A DNA stretch of 64,000 nt from Silicimonas sp. (lineage in GTDB: Bacteria; Pseudomonadota; Alphaproteobacteria; Rhodobacterales; Rhodobacteraceae), in assembly GCA_022824525.1 (NCBI GenBank), contig JAJDZT010000052.1, positions 82,047-146,046 of the forward strand, read 5' to 3'. A program made the position numbers and the translations under genes. Numbering within the stretch: the first letter of the stretch is position 1; every line of letters begins with the position of its first letter. This document shows, in pieces, positions 23,844 through 32,542 of the stretch. The notes below the pieces were generated by a model. The model had not been told where the DNA came from. It saw only the letters and a program-made list of their open reading frames with translations, and did not search any database.

Positions 23844-24839
23844 TTATCCTGTCGTCTTTGTGTTGTCCGTCGGGCCGGGATGCGTGGACAGAAAGTCCTC
23901 CAGCACCTCGGTGGTTGCCATGGCGGGCGCGCAACCGGGTTTGGAGACTGTAACCGAGGCACAGGCCGATCCACGGAGGATCGAGGTTTTCAGGTCATGC
24001 CCGGCCGCAAGCGATGTCACAAGGCCTGCCATGAAGCTGTCGCCTGCGCCGGTCGGTTTGAGAGCTTCGACCGGATAGATGCCGGTCTTGATCTCTTCCC
24101 CGCCGGAGAAGGTGATCGCACCCTCGTGTCCCATCTTGTAGATGACGATTTCTGTCGTGGTTTCAGAGAGTTCCCGTGCCTTGTCGAGGCCCTTGGCATA
24201 GTCGCCTGCCATGAAGCCGAACTCTTCATCATTGCCCACGATCATGTCGCATTGCTCGGCGGCGCGACTGAGCACTTCGCTTGCGACCGCCGGAGACGGC
24301 CAGGAATACGGGCGGTAATCGACGTCGAAAATGATCGGGAGGTTCGCGGCCTTGGCCAGTTCGAAAGACCGGAACGTTGCACTGCGGGAAGGCTCGGCCG
24401 CGAAAACCGTGCCGGCGGTGATCAATGCGCCGTAGTTGGAATAATCCACGCGTTCCACATCTTTGTTCGACATCTCGAAGTCTGCGGCGCCATTCCGGTA
24501 GATCACGTTCCGGTGGTTCTCCGTCACGCTTTCGTAGACCGCGAGCGAATTCCGAAATTCGCCTCCCACCGGCGTGACGTATCTTGTGTCCACGCCATAG
24601 TGCTGAAGGCGACGCGTGCAGTAGCTGCCTATGCTGTCATCGGAGATACGCGTGACGAGGGCGGCCTTGCCGCCAAGCTTGCAGATGCCTGCACCGATAT
24701 TGGCCGAGGACCCGCCAAGGTCGACGGTCATCCGTTCGCTGTCTTCCAGCGTCACCCCCGGATCGGTGAAAAAGTCGATACCCGCGCGGCCGACGATTAC
24801 GAAGTTGTTCTGGGCGATGCCGTCAAGGAGTTTTGTCAT
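23844..24839 (-). CDS. iolC: 5-dehydro-2-deoxygluconokinase
   Basis: A 331-residue PfkB-family sugar kinase. The N-terminal VDLGGSSANIGAGICKLGG (about residues 39-57) is the PfkB signature 1, and PTGAGDSFMAG (around 263) is signature 2 with the catalytic aspartate. It phosphorylates 2-deoxy-5-keto-gluconate. The iol neighbours distinguish it from ribokinase and KDG-kinase relatives. A 92-base gap containing repeat copy C separates it from iolD upstream. Confidence 0.88.
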   Translation of the reverse strand: MTKLLDGIAQNNFVIVGRAGIDFFTDPGVTLEDSERMTVDLGGSSANIGAGICKLGGKAALVTRISDDSIGSYCTRRLQHYGVDTRYVTPVGGEFRNSLAVYESVTENHRNVIYRNGAADFEMSNKDVERVDYSNYGALITAGTVFAAEPSRSATFRSFELAKAANLPIIFDVDYRPYSWPSPAVASEVLSRAAEQCDMIVGNDEEFGFMAGDYAKGLDKARELSETTTEIVIYKMGHEGAITFSGGEEIKTGIYPVEALKPTGAGDSFMAGLVTSLAAGHDLKTSILRGSACASVTVSKPGCAPAMATTEVLEDFLSTHPGPTDNTKTTG

Positions 24840-24870
24840 GGGGTTTGCGCCCGCTTTGCGGTCGCGGTCA

Positions 24871-24914
24871 GCGGGGGCTCCGCCCCCGCACCCCCGGGAT
24901 ATTTATGGGCCAAT
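24871..24914 (+). repeat. Dispersed intergenic hairpin element, copy C
   Basis: GCGGGGGC-TCC-GCCCCCGC (24871-24889), then ACCCCCGGGATATTTATGGG and CCAATAAT. It fills the iolD-iolC gap, with the same orientation as copies A, B and D. Confidence 0.8.
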
Positions 24915-24931
24915 AATCCGCACATGTTCTG

Positions 24932-26785
24932 TCAAACCCCCCGGCGTTGTTTGTCGCGGGTGGCTTCCCAGTCTTTATGGGCGGCCTCCACTTTGGGGTT
25001 GTCGGTGATATGGGGCGTGCCGACTTCCCACCATGTGTGGCCTTCGGTCGTCCAGCCTTCGTACGCATCCACCTTCATGACAATGACGGATGTCTTTTGC
25101 GCTGCCTTGGCGCGTTTGAAGGCTTCGCCGAGTTCGTCCGGATTTGACACGGTTTCGGCGTTGCAGCCCATGGAGGCGGCGTGGGCTTCGAAGTCGACCG
25201 CGAATGCTTCGGGGATGGTGGGTGCATCTGCGAAGAGATTGTTGAAACTTTCATTGCCCGTGTTGTTCTGGAGCTTGTTGATGACGGCGAAGCCACCATT
25301 GTCGAGAACGAAAACGATCATCTTTTTCTGTGTCAGAACAGAAGAGTAGAGATCGGAGTTCATGAGCAGGTACGAGCCGTCCCCGCAGAAGACGATGGTG
25401 TCCTTGTCGGGTTCCTGTTCGCTTTGTGCAATGCGGGCGCCCCATCCGCCTGCGATTTCGTAGCCCATGCAGGAGAAGCCGAATTCCACGTCGACCGTGC
25501 CAATATCGAGGGTGCGCCAGTTGGCGGTAACCTCGGCTGGCAAACCGCCCGCAGCCGCAACGATCCGATCGCGAGGATCGCAAAGCGCATTCACTGTGCC
25601 GATGGCTTGAGCGTAGGAGTTGGGACGGTTTCCGGCCTTGACGTTTTCCGCGACATACGCGTTCCACTTCTGGCGTTCATCCTTGGCAAAGCCAGTCCAG
25701 CCTTCGGGTGTTTTGTATTCAGTTTGAAGGGCTTCCAGCGCGAGCTTGGCGTCGCCGACAACAGGATGCGAGAGATGCTTCATGGCGTCGTGGCGGCCGA
25801 CGTTCACACCGATGAATTTCGCGTCCTTGGCGAAAGCTGTCCAACTGCCTGTCGTGAAGTCTTGCAGCCGGGTGCCGACCGCAACGACGAGGTCTGCGGC
25901 TTCCGCCACCGCGTTTGCGCTGTCCGAGCCGGTGACGCCGATCGGTCCGATGTTCAACGGATGCGTGTCCAGCAGGTTGGCGCGCCCCGCGATGGTTTCG
26001 ACCACGGGGATCTGGTGTTTTTCGGCAAAGGCGGTGAATTCGGCAACGGCGCCGGAATACTGAACGCCGCCGCCTGCGATGAGGATGGGGCGCTCCGCTG
26101 CCTCGATCATCTGGATGGCCTTTGCCACTTCATAGGCATCAGGCGCCTGGCGACGGATGTGATGGGTCCGCTTTTCAAAGAGCTCGACGGGGTAGTCGTA
26201 GGTCCAACCCTGGACATCTTGAGGAAGCGCGATGAAGGCAGGACCGCAATCGGCGGGATCGAGCATGGTGTTGATGGCTGCCGGGAGCGACTGGATGACC
26301 TGTGCGGGGTGCGTGATCCGATCCCAGTAACGGGACACCGCTTTGAAACCGTCATTCAAGCCGAGGGCAGGATTGCCGAAATGTTCGAGCTGTTGGAGCA
26401 CCGGGTCGGGGAGCCGCGTGAGAAAGGCGTCGCCGCACAGCATGAGCATCGGAAGGCGGTTGGCGTGGGCGAGGGCCGCGGCCGTCAAAAGGTTCGCCGT
26501 GCCCGGTCCGGCGGATGCGGTTGCGAACATGAAGCGGCGACGGAGCCAGTACTTGGCATAGGCCGCGGCGGCGAAACCCATGCTTTGTTCGTTCTGGCCG
26601 CGGTAGAGGGGGAGTTCTTCCTGGTGATCGTAAAGCGCCTCACCGAGACATGTGACGTTGCCATGGCCGAAGATGCCGAAGCCGCCGCCGCAAAGGCGAT
26701 GCTCGGTCCCGTCAATCTCGATGAACTGGTTGGCCAGATAGCGCACGATGGCTTGCGCCGTTGTCAGCGTGATCGTTTCGCTCAT
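24932..26785 (-). CDS. iolD: 3D-(3,5/4)-trihydroxycyclohexane-1,2-dione acylhydrolase
   Basis: A 617-residue thiamine-diphosphate enzyme of acetolactate-synthase fold. The N-terminal pyrimidine-binding domain includes GHGNVTCLGEAL and a catalytic-type glutamate in YRGQNEQSMG (about residue 65). The C-terminal TPP-binding motif GDGS with N-G-G follows near residue 470 (FCGDGSYLLMNSDLYS). It hydrolyses the ring of the diketo-inositol to 5-deoxy-glucuronate. ATG 26785 has GGGAGGAT upstream on the minus strand. It heads the minus operon and diverges from the Gfo/Idh gene across a LacI-type operator. Confidence 0.92.
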   Translation of the reverse strand: MSETITLTTAQAIVRYLANQFIEIDGTEHRLCGGGFGIFGHGNVTCLGEALYDHQEELPLYRGQNEQSMGFAAAAYAKYWLRRRFMFATASAGPGTANLLTAAALAHANRLPMLMLCGDAFLTRLPDPVLQQLEHFGNPALGLNDGFKAVSRYWDRITHPAQVIQSLPAAINTMLDPADCGPAFIALPQDVQGWTYDYPVELFEKRTHHIRRQAPDAYEVAKAIQMIEAAERPILIAGGGVQYSGAVAEFTAFAEKHQIPVVETIAGRANLLDTHPLNIGPIGVTGSDSANAVAEAADLVVAVGTRLQDFTTGSWTAFAKDAKFIGVNVGRHDAMKHLSHPVVGDAKLALEALQTEYKTPEGWTGFAKDERQKWNAYVAENVKAGNRPNSYAQAIGTVNALCDPRDRIVAAAGGLPAEVTANWRTLDIGTVDVEFGFSCMGYEIAGGWGARIAQSEQEPDKDTIVFCGDGSYLLMNSDLYSSVLTQKKMIVFVLDNGGFAVINKLQNNTGNESFNNLFADAPTIPEAFAVDFEAHAASMGCNAETVSNPDELGEAFKRAKAAQKTSVIVMKVDAYEGWTTEGHTWWEVGTPHITDNPKVEAAHKDWEATRDKQRRGV

Positions 26786-26857
26786 GCGATCCTCCCTGTT
26801 TTCGGTGTTGTACCGAAAAGTTGCGACTTGTGCCGCTGTTAATCCGAGGATAATCGT

Positions 26858-26875
26858 TTTGCAACCGGTTGCAAA
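26858..26875. promoter_or_regulatory. Perfect 18-bp palindrome, candidate LacI-family operator of the iol cluster
   Basis: TTTGCAACCGGTTGCAAA is a perfect inverted repeat with a central CCGG/CG step, the classic shape for LacI-family repressors. It lies 26 bases before the Gfo/Idh start and about 73 bases before the iolD start, so one bound repressor could silence both divergent operons. The likely ligand-responsive repressor is the LacI gene at 32543-33547. Confidence 0.8.
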
Positions 26876-26901
26876 TCGGATTCTGCAAGGGAGGAGTGCC
26901 G

Positions 26902-27996
26902 ATGCCCGAAATCGGGATTGGCGTTGTTGGTGGTGGCTATATGGGCAAGGCCCATTCCGTCGCCATGGCCGCCGTTGGCGCGGTCTTCAACACATCGCTC
27001 AAGCCGCGGTTGGAAATGATCGCCGCCTCTTCTGATGCCAGCGCGGAAAGATATCGCGAAGCGTTCGGGTTCGCGCGCGGGACGGGTGATTGGCGGACGC
27101 TGGTACAGGACGATCGTGTCGACGCCATTATCATCGCGACGCCGCAAGAGTTGCACCGCGAGATTGCCGAGGCGGCCTTTGCGCGCGGCAAGCCGGTCAT
27201 GTGTGAAAAGCCCATGGGCGCAACCCTCGCTGATGCGGAGGCCATGGTCGAAGCGGCTGAAGGTCATGTGAACATGGTGGCTTACAACTATGTCCGCACG
27301 CCTGCGACACAATATGCGCGCAAGCTGATTGCCGATGGTGAGATTGGCGATGTGACGTGGTTTCGGGGGGAGCATACGGAAGATTTCTATGCCGACCCGG
27401 CTGAGCCCGCGACGTGGCGCGCAAGCGGCAGGGCCAATGGCACCATGGGCGATCTCTCGGCGCATATGATCAACGCCGCGCTTGCCTTGATTGGTCCGAT
27501 TGCCTCGGTGAATGCCGAGATCGAGACGGTGCACAAAACGCGACCCGGTGGTGACGTCACCAATGACGATCACGCCCAGTTCATGTGCCGTTTTGCCAAC
27601 GGAGTGATGGGGCATCTTTATTTCTCGAGGGTCTCGACCGGTCGGAAGATGGGATACGCCTACGAAATCTCGGGCACGAAGGGTGCGATTCGCTTTGATC
27701 AGGAAGATCAGAATGCGCTTTGGCTTTATCGGATGGAGGGCCCGGAAGCGGAGCGCGGCTTCCGGAAGATTCTGACCGCTCCTGCCCATCCCGACTATGA
27801 ACCTTTCTGCCTCGGGCCGGGGCATGGAACTGGTTACCAGGACCAGATCATCATCGAGGCCAAGGATTTCCTCACCGCCATCGCGACGGGCGAGCCTGTG
27901 TGGCCGACCTTCAAGGACGGTTTGGATGTTATGAGAATCATTGACGCGGCGTGGCAATCGGCAGAGATGCGCGCTTGGGTTGATCTACCCGTTTAG
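26902..27996 (+). CDS. Gfo/Idh/MocA-family oxidoreductase, possible inositol 2-dehydrogenase
   Basis: A 364-residue NAD(P)-dependent dehydrogenase. The Rossmann motif GVVGGGYMG (about residues 7-15) and the EKPMG motif (CEKPMGATLADAE, about 101-113) with the catalytic lysine are both present. As the first gene of the plus-strand iol operon it is the best candidate for oxidising myo-inositol or a related cyclitol to the keto-inositol used by IolE. Sequence alone cannot separate inositol, scyllo-inositol and sugar substrates, so no symbol is given. ATG 26902 follows GGGAGGAGTGCC. Confidence 0.85.
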   Translation: MPEIGIGVVGGGYMGKAHSVAMAAVGAVFNTSLKPRLEMIAASSDASAERYREAFGFARGTGDWRTLVQDDRVDAIIIATPQELHREIAEAAFARGKPVMCEKPMGATLADAEAMVEAAEGHVNMVAYNYVRTPATQYARKLIADGEIGDVTWFRGEHTEDFYADPAEPATWRASGRANGTMGDLSAHMINAALALIGPIASVNAEIETVHKTRPGGDVTNDDHAQFMCRFANGVMGHLYFSRVSTGRKMGYAYEISGTKGAIRFDQEDQNALWLYRMEGPEAERGFRKILTAPAHPDYEPFCLGPGHGTGYQDQIIIEAKDFLTAIATGEPVWPTFKDGLDVMRIIDAAWQSAEMRAWVDLPV

Positions 27997-28006
27997 GAGA
28001 CAAGAG

Positions 28007-28894
28007 ATGACCATTCGTATCGGAAATGCGCCCTGTTCCTGGGGTGTGGAATTTGCGGACGACCCGCGCAATCCGACTTGGCAGACCGTTCTGAAGGAGA
28101 ACGCCGAAGCCGGGTACACGGGGATCGAATTGGGGCCCGTCGGGTTCATGCCTGAAGACCCGGCGGTGTTGGCCGAGGGTTTGGCCGAGCATGATCTGGA
28201 ACTGATTGGCGGCGTGGTTTTCCGCCCATTTCATGATCCGGACGCCTGGGACGACGTGCTGGACGGCACGGTCCGGACCTGCAAGGCGCTTGTCGCGCAC
28301 GGGGCAGAGCACCTAGTGCTGATTGATTCCATCTCGCCGCGTCGGGCGCCGACCGCCGGACGGGCCGCCGAGGCCGAGCAAATGGAAAAAGCGGAATGGG
28401 AAGCCTATCGCGATCGGATCAAGGAGGCCGCGAAAATCGGCGCCGATCATGGGCTGACGGTTGGCATCCATGCTCATGCCGCGGGCTTCATGGATTTCGA
28501 ACCGGAGTTGGAGCGGTTGCTGGATGAAGTCGATGAGAGCCTTCTGAAGATCTGTTTCGATACCGGTCACCACTCTTACGCGGGTTTCGATCCGGTGGCC
28601 TTCATGGAGCGGCACATCGGGCGCATTTCCTACATGCATTTCAAGGATATCGACCCGAAGGTTAAGGCCGATGTGGTCGCCAACAGGACCGATTTCTACA
28701 AGGCTTGCGGGCAAGGCATCTTCTGTAATCTGGGGGACGGCGACGTGGACTTTCCCAGGGTTCGGCAAATCCTTCTCGATAACGGGTTCGAGGGCTGGTG
28801 CACCGTCGAGCAGGATTGTGACCCGACGCTGGATGTGAACCCGATCGACGATGCGCGCGCCAACCGGACCTATCTTCAGTCGATAGGGTTCTGA
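28007..28894 (+). CDS. iolE: Inosose dehydratase, IolE family
   Basis: A 295-residue TIM-barrel protein of the AP-endonuclease-2/sugar-isomerase family at the normal IolE length. It begins TIRIGNAPCSWGVEF, the N-terminal hallmark of IolE, and later has VGIHAHAAGFMDFEPELERL and ICFDTGHHSYAGFDPVAF with metal-coordinating residues. It dehydrates keto-inositol to the diketone used by IolD. The start at 28007 has TTTAGGAGA upstream, ten bases after the dehydrogenase stop; a longer frame from 27941 would overlap that gene. Confidence 0.88.
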   Translation: MTIRIGNAPCSWGVEFADDPRNPTWQTVLKENAEAGYTGIELGPVGFMPEDPAVLAEGLAEHDLELIGGVVFRPFHDPDAWDDVLDGTVRTCKALVAHGAEHLVLIDSISPRRAPTAGRAAEAEQMEKAEWEAYRDRIKEAAKIGADHGLTVGIHAHAAGFMDFEPELERLLDEVDESLLKICFDTGHHSYAGFDPVAFMERHIGRISYMHFKDIDPKVKADVVANRTDFYKACGQGIFCNLGDGDVDFPRVRQILLDNGFEGWCTVEQDCDPTLDVNPIDDARANRTYLQSIGF

Positions 28895-28974
28895 ACTGCC
28901 ACGTTCCCGACGTATTCCGAAAGTATCCGCTACGCGAGGACACTTCGGAAGAGGTCCGCGGCAGGGAGGAAAAC

Positions 28975-29478
28975 ATGGAAACTTTGGGCGATCGCTTTTG
29001 GCAGATCATTGATGCAACGGTTGGTCCCGATATGGACGCTCAGTTGCAGAAGCTTGGGGATACGTTGGTCACGTTGACGCGCGAGGAATTGCTGGCGTTC
29101 GACGCAGATTTTTGGCGTGCGTCCCTCGCCGCCTACCGGTGGGACCTGTGGGGCGCGGCTTACGTGATCAATGGCGGGTGCTCGGATGACGGGTTCATCG
29201 ACTTCAGAAGCTGGCTGATCGCGCAGGGCAAGGCGGTGTATGACGCGGCCTTGGCCGAGCCGGAGAGCCTTGCGGGGCACATTGTGGAGGATTTCGCCGC
29301 GTTCGAGGAGTTTGCCTATGTGGTGATCGACGTCTTCGAGGCGAAGTTTGACGAGGATTGGCCCAATCACGGGCAGGGGTTCCCGCCGGAACCCGAGGGC
29401 ACACGTTGGGAAGAAGACGCGCTGGACGATCTCTTCCCGAAAATCACGGCGAAGGTCGCCGAACTGGAAGACATGTAG
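28975..29478 (+). CDS. DUF4240 domain protein
   Basis: A 167-residue acidic protein. RFWQIIDATVG at the start, the YRWDLWGAAYVINGGCSDDGFIDFRSWLIAQG segment (described at about residues 53-84) and the acidic C-terminus match the DUF4240 family. Members are small cytosolic proteins of unknown function. A strong GGGAGG ribosome-binding site precedes the ATG. It lies between iolE and a second Gfo/Idh gene on the same strand with 80 bases before it and 12 after, so it is probably transcribed with the iol genes, but a role there is not evident. Confidence 0.8.
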   Translation: METLGDRFWQIIDATVGPDMDAQLQKLGDTLVTLTREELLAFDADFWRASLAAYRWDLWGAAYVINGGCSDDGFIDFRSWLIAQGKAVYDAALAEPESLAGHIVEDFAAFEEFAYVVIDVFEAKFDEDWPNHGQGFPPEPEGTRWEEDALDDLFPKITAKVAELEDM

Positions 29479-29490
29479 AAGGATCGAGAG

Positions 29491-30624
29491 ATGGGGCGAC
29501 TGAACTGGGGCATGATCGGCGGCGGCAAGGGCAGCCAGATTGGACCGGCGCATCTGATGGGCGCGCGCGCGGACGGAAATTTCGTATTGGCGGCGGGTGC
29601 CTTGGACGTGGATGCCGAGCGCGGGCGCGCCTATGCGGAGGAATTGGGCGTCTCACCCGATCGTGCTTATGCCGACTGGCAGGAAATGCTTGAGGGCGAA
29701 CGCGGCCGCGCGGATCGCGTGGACCTTGTGACGGTGGCAACACCGAACTCGACGCATTTCGAGATCACCAAGGCGTTTCTGGAAGCCGGGTTCAACGTGC
29801 TGTGCGAAAAGCCGATGACCATGACCGTCGAAGAGGGCGAAGAGATCGTCGCCGTCGCGAAATCGAGCGGGAAGATCTGTGCGGTGAATTACTGCTATTC
29901 GGCCTATCCGATGGTCCGTGAGATGCGTCACATGGTGGCGACCGGACAAATCGGGAAGGTGCGGCTGGTCGTGGCGAACTTCTCCCATGGGCATCATGGA
30001 GATGCGACGGATGCAGACAATCCGCGCGTCCGCTGGCGTTACGATCCCGCGATGGCCGGGGTTTCCGGCCAGTTCGCCGACTGCGGCATTCACGCCATGC
30101 ACATGGCGAGTTTTGTTACGGGCGACGAGGTAAAGGAGCTTTCCGCCGATTTCGCCTCGACCATTTCCAGCCGTGAGTTGGAGGACGACGCAATGGTCAA
30201 TTTCCGGATGGAAGGCGGTACCGTCGGGCGTCTCTGGACGTCATCCGTCGCGATCGGGCGTCAGCACGGCTTCGATATCCAGGTCTTTGGCGAAACCGGC
30301 GGTTTGCGCTGGGCCTCGGAGCAACCGAACCAGGTTTACTACACGCCCGTTGGTGGGCGGACGCAGATCATGGAGAAGGGCGAGGGTGGCCTTTCGGACG
30401 AGGCGTCACGACTTTCGCGCGTCGCCATCGCTCACCCGGAAGGCTTCCCGCTTGCGGTGGCCAACATCTATGTCGATATCGCGGCCGCGCTTCGTGGCGA
30501 TCCGCATGGGCGCTTTCCGGTGGCAGAAGACGGATTGCGCTCGATGGCTGCGGTTCATCAGGCGGTTGCCTCCGCGAAGGCAGGCGGGGCCTGGGTGGAT
30601 GCGCGCCCGCCGTCGCTGAGGTAG
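29491..30624 (+). CDS. Second Gfo/Idh/MocA-family oxidoreductase
   Basis: A 377-residue Rossmann dehydrogenase. The nucleotide motif GMIGGGKGSQIG (about residues 6-17) is a variant, GGGKGS in place of the usual GxGxxG spacing, and the EKPMT motif with the catalytic lysine is at about 108-112. A variant of this sort is common in the IdhA-like subgroup of Rhodobacterales. It probably acts on another inositol stereoisomer or a sugar. Its TAG abuts the convergent gene's stop with no base between them. Confidence 0.82.
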   Translation: MGRLNWGMIGGGKGSQIGPAHLMGARADGNFVLAAGALDVDAERGRAYAEELGVSPDRAYADWQEMLEGERGRADRVDLVTVATPNSTHFEITKAFLEAGFNVLCEKPMTMTVEEGEEIVAVAKSSGKICAVNYCYSAYPMVREMRHMVATGQIGKVRLVVANFSHGHHGDATDADNPRVRWRYDPAMAGVSGQFADCGIHAMHMASFVTGDEVKELSADFASTISSRELEDDAMVNFRMEGGTVGRLWTSSVAIGRQHGFDIQVFGETGGLRWASEQPNQVYYTPVGGRTQIMEKGEGGLSDEASRLSRVAIAHPEGFPLAVANIYVDIAAALRGDPHGRFPVAEDGLRSMAAVHQAVASAKAGGAWVDARPPSLR

Positions 30625-31029
30625 TCAGGCCGAGGGTCTTTCGCCCGATCTTTGTTCCAGCCAGATGAGACGGGCGAGCATTGGCAGTAGCGCGATGCAG
30701 GCCGTTGCGATTACCGCGATGCCCCATGGCAGAAGCGGCATGCCGACGGCCTTTGCGCGGGGAGCGATCAGGTAGAAACCGATGGTGATGCCCATCACAA
30801 GATCGAACCAGACCTGATTGCCGGCATAGGTCGTTGTGTGGTTCTCCCAGAACTGCAACAGTCCTTCCTGTAGGGCGGTGATAAGTGAGAAGATGATAAA
30901 CAGAGCGCCAAGCAATGCCGGAAACGCCCAACGAAAGGTTGCGGAGTTTGGTTTGCCCGTGGCGATCATCAGGATCACGACAATGGCCGAAAGATAGACG
31001 ACAACGGGAAGGATTTGCAGGAGCGACAT
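30625..31029 (-). CDS. Small four-helix membrane protein regulated with TetR
   Basis: A 134-residue protein with about four hydrophobic helices (around residues 4-21, 31-47, 68-86 and 95-117), separated by short polar loops. I do not recognise the family. It is the only gene divergent from a TetR regulator, and the 69-base gap holds two near-identical palindromes, so it is very likely the direct target of that repressor. Such pairs often concern stress or efflux, but this protein is too small to be an exporter alone. The start at 31029 is used because the long frame from 31164 runs through the tetR gene. Confidence 0.65.
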   Translation of the reverse strand: MSLLQILPVVVYLSAIVVILMIATGKPNSATFRWAFPALLGALFIIFSLITALQEGLLQFWENHTTTYAGNQVWFDLVMGITIGFYLIAPRAKAVGMPLLPWGIAVIATACIALLPMLARLIWLEQRSGERPSA

Positions 31030-31044
31030 GGCGGACTCTTTTAT

Positions 31045-31087
31045 TGTAGCGAATGCTACATAATCCCATAGTGTAGCGACTGCTACA
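31045..31087. promoter_or_regulatory. Two tandem TetR-type palindromic operators
   Basis: TGTAGCGAATGCTACA (31045-31060) and TGTAGCGACTGCTACA (31072-31087) have identical 6-bp arms and differ by one base in the centre. Their centres are 27 bp apart, and both lie between the divergent membrane-protein and tetR genes. The second ends 11 bases before the tetR start. Confidence 0.82.
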
Positions 31088-31098
31088 AGAGATATTTC

Positions 31099-31626
31099 GT
31101 GGCCAGACCGAAACCGGACAAATCGACCTTGCTTGCGGCACTTGCAGGCCATGTGCTTGAGCACGGGCTGAACACGGCAAGTCTTCGTCCCATGGCGGCG
31201 GCGGCGGGAACGTCAGACCGGATGCTGATCTATCATTTTGGAACCAAGGACGCGCTTATTGCGGAACTCCTGGAGTTCCTAGCCATCCAGATGTCTGCGG
31301 GTCTCGAAGCCGTGCTTCCGCCGGTGACGTTCGAGAGTGAGGCAGAGCTTGTGGCGCGGGTCGTTGAACTCATGAGATCGGAGCCGTTCCAGCCCTATAT
31401 ACGGGTCTGGCTCGACATCGTTTCCGGGTCCGGACAGGGATTGGCCGCGCATCGGACGGCGGGCGGCAAGATCATCGATGTCTATCTCGAGTGGATCGCG
31501 GTGCGGCACCCGGAGGGCAGGGCGCGCGCCGCGTTCGTATTGACCCTGATCGAGGGCATCCTTGTCATGGACGCGGTCGGGCGTTCGGAAACGGCAGATG
31601 CCGCGATCAAGGCGCTTGGCAAGTGA
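31099..31626 (+). CDS. TetR-family transcriptional regulator
   Basis: A 175-residue regulator. The N-terminal helix-turn-helix is at about residues 8-50 (ALAGHVLEHGLNTASLRPMA then SDRMLIYHFGTKDALI), matching TetR with its YHF-x-KDAL element. The ligand domain is short and helical. Its GTG start at 31099 lies just past the second palindrome, so it should be autoregulated. The four bases between its stop and the following convergent gene leave no room for a terminator. Confidence 0.87.
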   Translation: MARPKPDKSTLLAALAGHVLEHGLNTASLRPMAAAAGTSDRMLIYHFGTKDALIAELLEFLAIQMSAGLEAVLPPVTFESEAELVARVVELMRSEPFQPYIRVWLDIVSGSGQGLAAHRTAGGKIIDVYLEWIAVRHPEGRARAAFVLTLIEGILVMDAVGRSETADAAIKALGK

Positions 31627-31632
31627 CCGCGC

Positions 31633-32490
31633 TCACCAGCGACCGGAGCCTCCGCCGCCCGAGGAAAACCCACCACCACCGCCGCTACTGCTGCTCCCGA
31701 AGCCCGACGAACTGTTGGTAATCATCGGAATGACATAGAAGCTGGTGTCGTCAAAGCCGCAGTTCGGACAATGACGGTGCAATTTACCCTGTCCGCGGCT
31801 TGACCGGCTGGCGGCCATGACCGTTTCGGTTTGGCGTTTCAATGTGAGTTGGCCACATTGAGGGCAGGTTTTGCGTCTGCGGTATTGCACAAGTCCACTG
31901 ATCACCACGACGCCGAAACCGCCGAACCAGAGCCACAGCATGGTGTTAAACGATCCATCCTCGGGGGACCTGACCTCTTCACCGAGGGCGAAGGGGCGGG
32001 CAATGCGGGCGATGGATTGATCGACGCCGCGCGCGATGCCCGTCACATAGTCCTCATTCCGGAAGTAGGGGAGGAAGCTGTTGTCGATGACATTCTCGGT
32101 GATCTCGTCATAGATCGGTGGGTAATCCGCCCCCAATTCGATGCGCATTTCGCGATCATCGCGGGCCAGAATTATCAGAATGCCGGAATTATTCTCGACC
32201 GATCCGACGCCCCAGCGGTTGAACAGATTTGTTGCGAAGGCTTCGATACTGGGAGCATTGCTGTGGTCCGAGCGGCGTCCGATCGCAAGCAATGTCATGT
32301 CGGTGCCAAGCTCGTCGGCAACGGCGTTCAGCTGCGCAGTGAGGCGGGCTTCTTCGTCCGCCGGAATCATGTCGATCAGGTCGTTGACGCGCAGGTTGGA
32401 CCGCTCTGGCAAGTCTTGCGCGGCACTCATGTTTCCGAACAAAAGAGCGGTTAGAATGATTGGTAAAAACAACGATTTTCTATGCTTCAT
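31633..32490 (-). CDS. TPM-domain protein with signal peptide, zinc-ribbon-like C-terminus
   Basis: A 285-residue protein. After a signal peptide (about residues 1-24) lies a TPM/YgcG-like domain, with GILIILARDDREMRIELG as its core. A transmembrane helix follows (about 185-203), then a four-cysteine motif, CPQCGQL and CPNCGFD, that may bind zinc. The C-terminus is glycine- and serine-rich (from about residue 262), as in YgcG homologues. It should anchor in the inner membrane with the TPM domain outside. The family is linked to phosphatase or membrane-protein repair roles, unproven here. Confidence 0.75.
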   Translation of the reverse strand: MKHRKSLFLPIILTALLFGNMSAAQDLPERSNLRVNDLIDMIPADEEARLTAQLNAVADELGTDMTLLAIGRRSDHSNAPSIEAFATNLFNRWGVGSVENNSGILIILARDDREMRIELGADYPPIYDEITENVIDNSFLPYFRNEDYVTGIARGVDQSIARIARPFALGEEVRSPEDGSFNTMLWLWFGGFGVVVISGLVQYRRRKTCPQCGQLTLKRQTETVMAASRSSRGQGKLHRHCPNCGFDDTSFYVIPMITNSSSGFGSSSSGGGGGFSSGGGGSGRW

Positions 32491-32542
32491 ATCTCAAATA
32501 TGGGAATTAAAGTGCAGAATTTCAATAAGTTGCTGGAAGAAG

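Noticed and set aside
25181-26842. 553-codon plus-strand reading antisense to iolD
   Set aside because: iolD on the other strand has full TPP-enzyme motifs; the antisense reading has none.
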